A DNA stretch of 64,000 bases, taken from contig CM036199.1 of the NCBI GenBank assembly GCA_020631735.1, forward strand, positions 19,075,553 through 19,139,552, written 5' to 3'. The notes below the pieces were generated by a model. It did not search any database. It was not told the DNA's origin and worked only from the letters and a program-made list of their open reading frames with translations. Positions 45,725-55,913 of this stretch are shown piece by piece; the first letter of the stretch is position 1; every line of letters begins with the position of its first letter. The stretch comes from Saccharum officinarum. Its lineage: Eukaryota > Streptophyta > Magnoliopsida > Poales > Poaceae. The position numbers and the translations under genes were made by a program.

Positions 45725-48149
45725 GGTCAAAATGGTGGACTAGAGGGGGGTGAATAGTCTCTTATAAAATTAATCGCTCCGGCTAACCGCAACAAAAGTA
45801 GAATTAAAACTATCGGTCTAGCCAAGACTACACCCCTCTATCAATATTCACAAGCACCTTACAAAAATCCTAATTAAGCAACAAAGGTGCCGGGCTAGGT
45901 AGAGCTCACCTAAATAATTATAGAGCAAGGTCACACAAACCTATGCACTAGTACTTTGGCAACCGAATGAGCTCCTACACAACTAGTGATGCAAAAGTAC
46001 AAAGCTCCTAAGCTCACTAGCAATGCTCAATAACAAGGCTACACAAGCCAAATTAGAGAGCGTAAATTACTTAGCTACACAAACTAAGCAATGTGACTAA
46101 CAAGGTTACTAAAACCAAATTAGCCACGCAAGGGAGCTACTTCTAGCTACATGAGCAATAAGGCAACTAGCAAGCTACGAAAGCTAAACTAGTCATAAGA
46201 GCAACTATACAAGCACAATGTATGAAATATAAATACAAGCTTGTATTGCACGAAATGCAAACCACCGAGAAGATGATGAAGACAATATTGACACGGTGAT
46301 TTTTTATCCCGAGGTTCACGTGCTTGCCAACACACTAGTCCCCGTTGAGACAAGCTCCAAGGTTGCCGCCGGTCCTCTTGCTAGTGGTGACCCACAAGTC
46401 ACACTCTCTCACGTGGAGTGCTTATCACAAGCTCTAGCACTTGACACGACGGACCACTTGTCGCCCTTCGCGTCTCGCTCTAGTAGAGTTGCTCTTCGCG
46501 GCTCCCGCAGGGCGAGCACAATACCCCTCACAATGCTCTTCTTTGGAGCACCGCACAAACTTCTTGCGGGCTTTGACGGAGGCCACCACCAAGCCGTCTA
46601 GGAGGTGGCAACCTCCAAGAGTAACAAGCACCACCGGCTTGCAACACGAACACCTAGTGCCACTCGATGCAATCTCACGATGCAATCACACTAGAATCAC
46701 TCATTCGCAATCAATTCGTACTCTTGCAAGCAGAAGTGCGTTAGAGGCTCTGCTAGCACTCCCCAAGTATGGATACTAAGTCTCAAGGGTGCTAAGCATA
46801 TGCCAAGCCCAACTACACACTCCTTTTATAACCCCAAGGGCTAAAATAGCCGTTATCCCCTTCATCCTGATTTTTGCACACTGACCGGAATCACCCCAGA
46901 GTCCGGTCACTCTCCGAACTCCACGTGTACTAGCCATTTCAAGTTACTGTTGGACGCCAATGGCTCCCAACGTGCACAAACGAACTCCGCGTTCGGTCGA
47001 TCGACCGGACTCACCATCGCCCAGCGTCCGGTCGCGAACAGAGAGGCACCAGAGAGGTTTTACATCGACCGGACATGTCCGGTCAACACTGACCGGACTC
47101 GCCACATCGTCCGGTCGCTCTTCCTCAGCATTTCTAAGCTCAAAACAGTGGCACAGGTGCATCCGGTCACACCCTAGAGCCAGCGTCTGATCGCAGCCCC
47201 AAAACAGCCCTCACACGAACACTGACCGGACTCTGTGACCGGACTCACAGGTGCTGACCGGACTCTGCACCTACGCGTCCTGTCTAGCGTCCGGCTCACA
47301 GACCTTTCAACGTTAAAATGGCTATAACTCATAGCTCCAAACTCTGATTTTGCACATCCCACTTGCCTATTTGATCCAAAGCACAATGAATCAATACAGA
47401 ATTCCAATCCAAGGACCATCCTATTGTTTGGAGTATACCGAAAAACCTTTTTCTCTTCTCCAAGTTGATCCAATTCAACTCCAACAACTTCTCCTTTGCA
47501 AATGTGCCAACACCACTAAGTGTACAACACCTTATGCACGTGTGTTAGCTTTTCACAAACATTTTTCAAAGGATTAGTCACTCAACTTGCCACGCCACTC
47601 GATCCTAGTAACGATCCAAAGTTAGATCACTCGAGTGGCACTAGATGACCGATATGCAAATAAGTTTGTCCCTCTTGATAGTACGGCCATCTATCCTAAA
47701 CCCGGTCATAAACTTCTCTACACACCTATGACCGGTGAAATAAAATGCCCTAGGTTATATCTTTGCCTTGCGCATTTCATTCCATCTCCTTCAATGTTGA
47801 TCAACACATGCACCAACCTTGATCAATAAATGATATGATCCACTTCATATCATCACATGACCATATTGGTTCATTGATCTTGACTTCACTTGCTCTTCAC
47901 CGTTACTTCGGTCCATCGGCGCCAAGTCATCACTCAACTTGCCCTTCACACTTGCAACCGGTCTATCGAGTCCAGCCTCATCTTGATCTTCTCCACCTTG
48001 GTCACATGACTGTATGTAATGTCTCATATGCAATGAACTCCTTCATCACATATTCACCTATGGACTAATCACCTGTGTATCTCACTCAAACACATATTAG
48101 TCCACCTAAGGTTATCACTCAATTACTAAAAATAAACAAGGACCTTTCA
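45725..48149 (-). mobile_element. solo LTR of a fourth SIRE-type family
   Basis: Flanked by perfect 5-bp copies TGTAG (45720-45724, 48150-48154). It begins GGTCAAAATGGTGGACTAG (first base decayed), contains ctagaggggggtgaatagtc and ends AGGACCTTTCA. At 2425 bp it is the largest LTR in the window and carries no internal coding region. U3 array 46883-47293. Confidence 0.85.
46883..47293 (-). promoter_or_regulatory. U3 array of diverged GACCGGAC/GTCCGGTC half-sites, solo LTR 4
   Basis: Half-sites keep GACCGGA but the spacer differs from the other families (gaccggactc, gaccggacatgtccggtc). In LTR orientation TAACGGCTA (complement of 46847-46855) and TATAAAAG (complement of 46823-46830) follow, 53 bp from the array. 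Confidence 0.65.
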
Positions 48150-48272
48150 TGTAGCCCTATTGATGGACGGTGGTAGCAAGACGTAGAGGCAACAGTTAGC
48201 ATGGCGCGTGAGTGAAGGGCAAAAGGGTCCTTTTCACTTCCATTAGCTTACAATAGCCAGTGAGCCAACTTA

Positions 48273-48410
48273 GACCTTGTTTGGATGCATGTGTATCTAC
48301 TCCAATCCACATGTGTTGGAGTGGATTGGAATGAAACTTAGTTTAATTTCACTTCAATCCACTCCAACACATATGGATTGAGATAAATATATGTGCATCC
48401 AAACAAGGCC
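48273..48410. mobile_element. Tourist-like MITE, near-perfect hairpin with TTA target duplication
   Basis: GACCTTGTTTGGATGCA at the left and TGCATCCAAACAAGGCC at the right are inverted repeats; the body (ccaatccacatgtgttgga / tccaacacatatggattg) continues the hairpin. TTA flanks both sides (48270-48272, 48411-48413). Related to 3257-3383. Confidence 0.85.
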
Positions 48411-48413
48411 TTA

Positions 48414-49525
48414 TGTGATTACAATAAGTGGTTACATTATTATTAGCTAGCAATAATTTGACCTCCTTGGATCACATACGTAATTTTAGCTACTTTTCAT
48501 AATATGTAGCCGATCTAAATAAATCCTAAGTCACCACAAGTGTGTCACTATCAATGGGCTCGTTGACTACTACTAGATAAATAGTGTTGTTTCTAAATAT
48601 TTAAATCTAAGAAAATCATGGATCCAGCCAATCTAGAACATCAACCCGTATAAACTAATTCCACAAGAAGAAACCTAATAATCAACCAAGCTATGCCCAA
48701 TTCACCTCAAACTTAAGAGCTTTGCTAGGTAACCCAAATTATCATTAAAAATAAGTCATGGATAGATTTTGTATTCTAATAAGTTACCTACCTTTATCAT
48801 TATGAATATGGTCAAAATTAACCATCCATATCTATATCTAAATTATCCAGCTCTGTCATATAGAAATAACCTAAAGTGTCCCTTAAATTTTTGTTAGAGA
48901 TTTCTACTAAATTCTTTGTTAATTCTCATGAGACGTATCTATATAAGTGTTGAATGTGAGATAGATAAAAAATAATTAATTTTTATTAGCCGTGAACCCT
49001 AAACTTATACATGAACTTGTAGTACTTAAGTCTTTTTATTAAAATTAAGCCTGTATAGAACCACAATCCGATGTATTCCTTCCAAATTGTAAGTTATTTA
49101 TTAGTTTTTTTTGTCTGTGTCTTTTACTATATAATAAAAACTACACATCTAGAAAAGGGAAAATGGTCTACAATTTGGAACAGAGGTAATATAGTATTCT
49201 AATAATGGATAGCGATACAATCATGTTTGTCCACCATGTATTAATGTATCGAATTTAGTCAATCATGTTTATCCACCATGTAATAATATAGTAAATATAG
49301 TACATGTTTCGAATTCGTAGGTCCTTAAACTTGTTTTGGAATCTCTAATATCTCAAAATATATCACCTACTAGGTCCTCCAATTTTACTCTTTGTTTAGT
49401 GAACACCTCAGAGAGTATAATTGGAGGATAAACATCACTGTGAGGAAATACGAATCTTACTCTTTGATACATAAGATTCCTAGAAGTGACGAAAGTGTCC
49501 TCGTCTCGTACTAATACCCGACGCG
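48414..49525. other. intergenic DNA downstream of the second P450 gene
   Basis: AT-rich, no supported gene. A two-copy 42-bp repeat (aatcatgttt(g/a)tccaccatgta) starts at 49219 and 49261. Confidence 0.5.
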
Positions 49526-51137
49526 TCACTTCACGCACTTCCTTTCAGGTACAAGCACGAGAGGGTTGTTCCTGGACACTATGAGCCCCGGCTTCTCCTC
49601 AACATCCACCTCGCCGAGCGGTGCACGCCAGTCAAAGCAGAACAGCAGATTGGCCAGCAGCAGCTCGACGACGGCCGTCGCGAAGTGCACGCCGGGGCAG
49701 CTCCTCCGGCCCATCCCGAACGGCACGAGCGCGAAGCCGTCGTGCCACGGCTTGTGGTCGCTGAGGTCGACGCCCTCGGCCAGGTGCCGCTCTGGCACGA
49801 AGCGCGCCGCGTCGGGCCCCCACGCGTCAGGGTCCGTGCCGATGGCCTTCGCGTTGACGATCACCCGCGTCCCGGCGGGTATCTCGTGGCCGCGCACCGT
49901 GCATGCCTCGGTGGTCTCGCGGGGCACCAGCAGCGGCGCTGGCGGGTGCAGCCGCAGGGACTCCCTGATGACTGACTTCAGGTACTGGAGCCGCGGGAGG
50001 TCCGCTTCCCGGACCATGTCTTTGCCATCCACGGCGCTGCGGACTTCGCTCTGCGCCTTGCTGAGGATGTCTGGGTGCTTGATTAGCTCCGTCATCGTCC
50101 ATTCCAGCGCCGCCGCCGATGTTTCTGTTCCGGCGAGGAAGATATCCTGCAAGCATGCACGCCGAGACGTTTCAGACAGTGCATAGTACGCTGTACCCCC
50201 GACATCGATCGAGCAACATACAACTGCAAGCACCACGTACCATCAAGATGCCTTTGACTGCCCCACGGTTCCCGAATGTGCTCTGGTGAGCTGGATCCTG
50301 GTGCAGACGGAGGAGCACGTCAACCAAGTCCTCCTCCTTGGAGCCCGCTTGCTTGCTTAGGTGGTCGTGGATGAGCCTCTCGTAGAACGCGTCGAGCTCA
50401 TGGAAGTATCGCTCCAACCCCCTCCGGAGGCCGCGAAGCGCATCCACCCACCCGAGCCACGGCACGTAGTCAGACACGAAGAAAGCGCCGAAATGCTTCT
50501 GCGACTCCTCCAGCACGGCCGTAGTCTCCTCGCCGTAGTCGCCGAAGGCGACGCGCATCACGATCCTGTTGCTCGTCGAGGTGAGCTTCTCGCTCAAGTT
50601 CACAGGAGAACGGGCCGTCGAGGAAGCGTCCGCTATGTCGGCGATGAGCGCGGCGGCCTCGGCCTCCCGGGCGTCGCGGAACCCGCGCACGCGCGGGGCG
50701 CCAAGGAGCTCCGACAGGCACGCGCGGCGCGCGGCGCGCCACAGCGGGCTGTCCGGGGCAGAGAAGGTGATGTCCTGCAGCCCGTAGGAGAGCCTGGTAG
50801 ACGCGCACTTCACCGGCCGCCCGGACAGGGCGCGGTCGTTGGGCTGGAACAGGGCGCGCGCCGCGTCGGCGGTGGAGACGACGAGCGTCGGCACCGAGCC
50901 GAGGCGGAGCAGCATGAGCGGGGCCGCGTGCTTGGCGGCCAGCGCGGCAAGTGAGGCGTGCGGGAGCCGCCCGAGCTGGTGGAGGTTGCCGATGAGAGGG
51001 AGCCCTCTTGGACGTGGGGGCGAAGACGTGCTGGTGCGCGGCGCATCAGGCCGTAGGTGCCTGAAGAGGAGGACGGTAACGAGGATGAGGACGACGCCTG
51101 CAAAGAGCTCGAGAGCTTGGAGCGTTTCCATGGGCAT
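49526..51137 (-). CDS. CYP71-type cytochrome P450, paralogue of the first (two exons, 505 residues)
   Basis: Exon 1 is 51137-50241 and exon 2 is 50146-49526, with a 94-bp phase-0 GT/AG intron at the same position as in the 24613-26273 gene. Two in-frame ATGs stand at 51137 (MPMETL) and 51131 (METL); the latter aligns with the paralogue's start. The N-terminal anchor LFAGVVLILVTVLLF, hinge RPRGLPLIGNLHQLG, I-helix AGTETSA, ExxR ESLR, FVPER and heme loop FGMGRRSCPG are all present. Exon 2 is about three-quarters identical to that of the paralogue by eye. An ER-membrane monooxygenase of specialised metabolism is expected; substrate unknown. The frame is intact. It is convergent with the first gene, about 23 kb away, with mostly transposons between. 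Confidence 0.93.
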
Positions 51138-52340
51138 TGCTGCTGGGTAGTGGCGCTCAGTTGCCCGTGTGGTAATTGTTCACCACCATTTATTTCCCTG
51201 AAGCGCTATAAGTAGTCTGGTATAACAGTACGGGCGTGGACTAAATGCAGACTTCGATCACTAAAATAGTAGTATCGCTTAGCCGCCGGGAGTGGTCACG
51301 GTTCTTCCCTACGGCGGCGAGAATGGAGTCCTAGGGGTCCAAACTCGAAAAGAGCTAGCAAGAGGAAAAGGTCTACAAGGTTTGTCGTTCTCTAATTGCA
51401 TCCAGTCCTCAGCCCTCGCTAGTCACACAACTGGCATCATATATGCGGGCCTGAATTTTATTAATAAAAAATAGTGCATTAGTGTGGATCCGGAATCCAC
51501 GGCATTTTATTATTAGGCATGAATAAGGATGGTCGCACATAATTAGCGTGTTATGAGAGCTTATGCCATATGATTTGTCATTGTTTATCCTGCTGTACCT
51601 TTATTGCACGATAGCAAAAAATTAAAAAAGGCGCCAGCTCTTATATATAGTACAAGTACGCAGTTTAACAGAGGATTCTTGTATTGATATAAATCATATG
51701 TGTGTGTGGTGTGGTATACATTCCCAGATTACACATGAAAAAAATCTGAAATAAAAGATACATAATATTCTATCTAAATTTTTCCATCGTCTTCTTTCAA
51801 TGTGGCTTTACTCAATACAACCGATGCTCTAGATGAACAAAGCCTTGTTAAATGTCGGAGCCAAAGTGCAGTCCTTATGTCGAATCCAACGACCAACCCT
51901 AAAACATTAGACATGCCGCAAGATCAAACGTTTCGGGACCAGTGTAAAACTCATCTGAATCGATGAAAGAATATCAGCAATTGCATCGTCGGCAAGTACA
52001 GCATAGGATGCAGATTCATCACCTCCAATATGTGTCGATCGATAATGAGATAAATGATTTAGAGTAACTGTACACATTGGGAGTGCCCAAGAGCACCTCC
52101 CTCCCCTTGTAGGTAATGACCACAAATTAACCGCCTGCCGATGAAATCGTCACCTGCAACAACGATCTCGTACTCTAACGCTTGAGACCGACTATGCTAC
52201 GATTGCAGCAGAGAAGTTGAAAAAACATGTCTAAGACCAATCCGTGGTCTGGCGCCCTCTAATCCATGGAGCTTGTCTCCAGATGGAAGAACTTTGTTAG
52301 CTTTAAGTTATATCAAGATCTTAAGGAACCAGAGTAAAGT
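51138..52340. other. 5' flank of the second P450 gene and intergenic DNA
   Basis: The first few hundred bases should include the promoter of the minus-strand P450, but no TATA box can be chosen with confidence. The rest has no recognised gene or element border. Confidence 0.4.
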
Positions 52341-52540
52341 TTTTTTTCGCGAACATGACTTTGTACATATTTCATTAAGGGAAAGAGAGTTACATGACAC
52401 AATTGTAAAATAGCTTTCATAGCACAAATTACAAACCACCAAGCCAATAATAAACAACCTAGAACAGAGCAAAACAACCAGAGAAAAGGAGACAGTAACA
52501 ACCCTAAACAACGAAAAACCTACCAAACTCCTATAAGAAT
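52341..52540 (-). mobile_element. probable LINE 3' end
   Basis: On the minus strand the segment ends tcgcgaaaaaaaa (complement of 52341-52352), preceded by a ttaatgaaatatgtacaaag phrase typical of grass LINE tails. Only a short 3' piece is present and no reverse transcriptase motif is seen. Confidence 0.4.
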
Positions 52541-52542
52541 TA

Positions 52543-52698
52543 GGGCATGTTTGATCCACATATCTAAACTTTAAGCTAAAGTGTCTAAACAGGTGATCTA
52601 AAATTAGATCTAAACTTTAGCCCACCTCGCATTAGAGCTTTAGAGCTCTAAAGTTTTTAGAGCTCTAAAAATTTAGAAAAAGAGATCCAAACATACAC
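52543..52698. mobile_element. Tourist-like MITE with TTA target duplication
   Basis: Ends GGGCATGTTTGATC and GATCCAAACATACAC are inverted. The interior has inverted taaactttag and agagctctaaa blocks. TTA flanks both sides (52540-52542, 52699-52701). Confidence 0.78.
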
Positions 52699-52701
52699 TT
52701 A

Positions 52702-53057
52702 CTCAGTGCAATTAGCTATTAGTTCGAGTTGAGACGGGAAATAAATGAAAATTTGGTCGGCAGGTGGGCATGCGGAGGCAGAGCTATGGAACTCGTGTCG
52801 TGCCTACCCATAGGTTATACCATGAGAAAGAACAAAGCGGTGACGGTGTCGTCATCTCCCCTGGCGTGGCTGGCTAGCCTCTAACACATGGCTGTCCATG
52901 TGTCAGCTTGCATGCACACCTCGCATTTAGTCGGAGATCGACGACCATGTACTCTGTCGTCCCATAAAAACCATGAACATATCTCCCAATCTGGCAGTCT
53001 CTCTCCCTACTAGCTGCGCTTGCGCCTCGTCTCTCAAACACAAGCGGAGCAGAGCCA
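52702..53057. other. short stretch before the signal-peptide fragment, nothing recognised
   Basis: Mixed sequence without a supported gene; the part just before 53058 could be a captured 5' leader. Confidence 0.3.
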
Positions 53058-53332
53058 TGGAGCTTCTCTTGCTCCTCGCCTTCCTGCTGGCAACGGCTGC
53101 AACCCCGGCCGCCGCAGTCGCCGTGGACAACGGAACACACGACGGCAGCAAAACCGCCACGTCCCCGGTCCTGTGCAACGGCGAGGGGTGCGAGCCACCG
53201 GCGCAGGCGCCGCCGGGAGGGCAGGGCCGCCGAGCTGCGAGAGAGAGGGAGAGTGGAGGGAGAGAGGCACGCTGTGCGATGAGGGAGAGAGGGAGGCGCG
53301 CCGTGCGACGAGGGAGGGAGGCGCGCCACTGA
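53058..53332 (+). pseudogene. gene 5' fragment encoding a signal peptide, probably captured
   Basis: ATG at 53058 (context gccATGG) opens MELLLLLAFLLATAATPAAA, a clear secretory signal, then a short polar stretch with two cysteines (CNGEGC) and a Pro/Gly segment. After about 55 residues the frame runs into purine-rich DNA and becomes Arg/Glu low complexity to a stop at 53332. It looks like the first exon of a secreted or cell-surface protein gene cut off by transposon DNA. The family is not identified. Confidence 0.4.
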
Positions 53333-53439
53333 GAGAGAGTGAGGGGCTGGGGGCGCTCGGGCCTATTGGGACAGGAAACCCTAATGCTCGTTTTATACTT
53401 GTCATGTTTATTGGGCCTCAGTTGGGCCGTCTGGGCCTC

Positions 53440-53704
53440 GGCCTCTTTTTTTCCAAGGCGAGCCACTTACAAGGCCCGACTCCGAAAATGGAGGCATTTT
53501 TATGGACCGCCTCGGTTAATTGATTTTAGGAGGCATTTATCTTTTAACCGCCTCGGTAAATAGATTTTGCGCGGCAGTTGATTGTGACCGCCTCGGTTAA
53601 TAAAAATGACGCCTCGGTTACTCCTAGGTATTAACCGAGGTGGTTGAATTGCCTGCCCCGAGTTACTTTTTCAAACGCTTCGCAAAAGTTTTTCTGTACC
53701 AGTG
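53440..53704. mobile_element. right end of a CACTA-type transposon
   Basis: Ends tttttctgtaccagtg, the complement of CACTGGTACAGAAAAA, a common terminus of grass CACTA elements. Just inside lie at least four copies of accgcctcggttaa-type motif (53508-53615) and one inverted copy (ttaaccgaggtggtt, 53632-53646), as in CACTA subterminal repeats. No matching left end was found, so its extent is unknown; the signal-peptide fragment may be captured cargo. Confidence 0.7.
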
Positions 53705-53708
53705 AGAT

Positions 53709-54004
53709 GCTGATGGAGACTCAGCTTTCACCTGCAATCATGCAGACAACTGGGAATCAAATTCCAGCGACATCTCCTTGGGTAACCTCCGGGGAGCAGG
53801 TTTCAGGGGATGACAGGAACTGGCTGCGAGCTCCGGTTCTTGCAGATGGTGGTCGCAAGCGCCACAAGTCTTGAAAGGGTCACCGTGAGCTTCAGCATCA
53901 ACTACAATCTACAGGACAGCAGGATACATGATTTCCTGCATACGCTGCTCGGAGATGGAACGTGGACTGTTTGCGAGGATGATTATGATCAGTACGTCAT
54001 ATGA
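53709..54004 (+). pseudogene. isolated last exon of an F-box/FBD-type gene
   Basis: This segment parallels 57342-57632: the same atgctgatg lead-in, ctttcacctgcaatca, the block TGTGCELRFL in one frame and FLHTLLGDGTWTVCEDD before the stop at 54004. A one-base deletion near 53805 shifts the frame compared with its partner. The upstream exons are missing, replaced by the CACTA end that abuts the former 3' splice site, whose conserved TAG has become GAG. Confidence 0.8.
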
Positions 54005-54251
54005 GTGACCGCACTGTCTATGAATCGAGAGATGCATAATGGATGTGTAATTACATAGAACACAATCAACGCATGCATCGCGGTGTTAAATATTATATTT
54101 GTCAATTAATTACTACTATTTCATTCTTGTTCGACCTATATGGTATTGCTTGCCCGTAGCTGCCTACAAAAACTAAATCATAGCGGCAAAATGTACATAT
54201 GCTTAAAACTATTAAAGTCATGATTGGCATATAGTGGCGAAGGCAGGTAAA

Positions 54252-54342
54252 ATGTTGTCGGGGTCGGTCAAAATACACTGTGCTAGCTTTTTTGACGCAA
54301 AAGAAAGTTACCACGGTGTATTTTGACTGACCCTGACAACAT
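54252..54342. repeat. 31-nt inverted repeat with a 29-nt loop
   Basis: atgttgtcggggtcggtcaa... (54252-54282) and its complement (54312-54342) pair with about three mismatches. It could be a very short MITE or a folded transcript, but no target duplication was identified. Confidence 0.7.
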
Positions 54343-55913
54343 ATAATACTGTAGACAAAATTAATATTCAACAAAAAAAACAATATTATGGACAATAATT
54401 TATTAGCTTGCATTAAATTGAAATCAACGATACGACTTAGGCAACTCTATTAGAATTTTGAATACCGCAAAAGAGTTTTTCTTGGGGCTAAAAGCAACGA
54501 TACTAAGCGATTCCCTTGAGCACAAGAGATGAAGTCGGTTTTGTTTTGTTTATTTAAAAAATCTTTGTAATAATGGATCTGATTCCCTTGCTCAAGGGAT
54601 GAAGCCAGTTTCCTTTATAAAAAATATAAAATATGATGTGATGTTGTTTGGTGTTTGCTTCTATTATTTATATTTTATAATTGAAAAACAGAAAAAAGAT
54701 AAATGTATCCTTATTTATCAGTTGGGGATTAGGGAACTCTAAACATCAACAAAAGAAGTTTGATGTACTTCTGAACATAAGTTAACAAATTGGGAATTTG
54801 GTGAACTCTAAAATTCTTTGAATCTCGATAGCAGTTGAAGAATTGGGATTTAGTCCTTTTGGGTTACCCAATCTAGGTGGTTGGTAGAGTAGACAGCCTC
54901 CTTGCAGTAGTCCCCAGTATGAGGCTACGAGCGTTGCGCTTGCGCCGCCTGACAACGGGAGAACGACGATGCAGCGGGATGCTGGTGCTGCACGTCCACG
55001 AAGACACGAATTGTGGACTATTGCCTACTGGGCTTTCCTTTTGCCCTAGGCCGCTTTGCCTCTGGTTTAGTACAGCTTCAGCCCAATAACGAATGGCAGC
55101 CCAGCCCAATACCCATGTAACCCTAACCCAGTAAGACTACCCGTACTCATGGACCTCTATATTTATCCTCTATACGTCCTAGTCAGCAAGATTCTCTCAT
55201 CTATACTCAATTCTCTCGCACCCATTCATCCTCTATATCATCCTCTATCCACTCTATCTACTGTGGGACTCACTTGTCATTTTATCTAAATATATCCATG
55301 TGTGATCTAGTTTTGAAGGATTTATTGAGACGAATTTAATGGTGAAATCGAAATTTAATTTGGATTTTTGGTTTGTGAGTTATAGCATTTTTTCCTTTGT
55401 TTAGCTAGTGGTGTCCGTCACTATAGAGTATAGAGTAAGCACAATATCACTCTAAATATAGAGTAAGAGAAAAGATAGAGTATCGTTTTAAAGTACCAAG
55501 TGCAGCAGTTTTTACTCTATATTCGTATTCTACAGCTTTAGAGTATCGTTTTAGCCCACTGCTGTTAGTCTAACCCACCTCACGTCCGCACTCCGCACCA
55601 GACTTCCTTTCAGCTTCAGCCGCCGCTCTGCTTCTCGTTCGTTTCCCCCGATCCTCTGTCCAAATCGAGCCACCCTCAACTCAACCCCCGGCCCCCGGCC
55701 GCCGGCCGTCACCGCTACTCCGGTCTCGGCCTCCGCGCGGGCGCGTGGATCTGCTCCGGACCTCCACGCTGGCTCCGCTCTCTAATAGCGCTGTAGTGTG
55801 TACGGTAGTCAAGAACCACACCACCTGACCTTATTATCACACACGCAGCAAACGCCGCCGCAAGAGCGCCACCGGCCTGATCCCTGCTTCCCCATCCGGC
55901 GGCCATCGATTCC
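54343..55913. other. intergenic DNA upstream of the F-box pseudogene
   Basis: AT-rich to 54850, a GC-richer stretch at 54890-55130 without recognised motif, then repeated tagagtaa/actctat phrases at 55140-55560 that look like a decayed MITE. The last 300 bases are pyrimidine- and GC-rich, like a grass 5' UTR. Confidence 0.4.
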
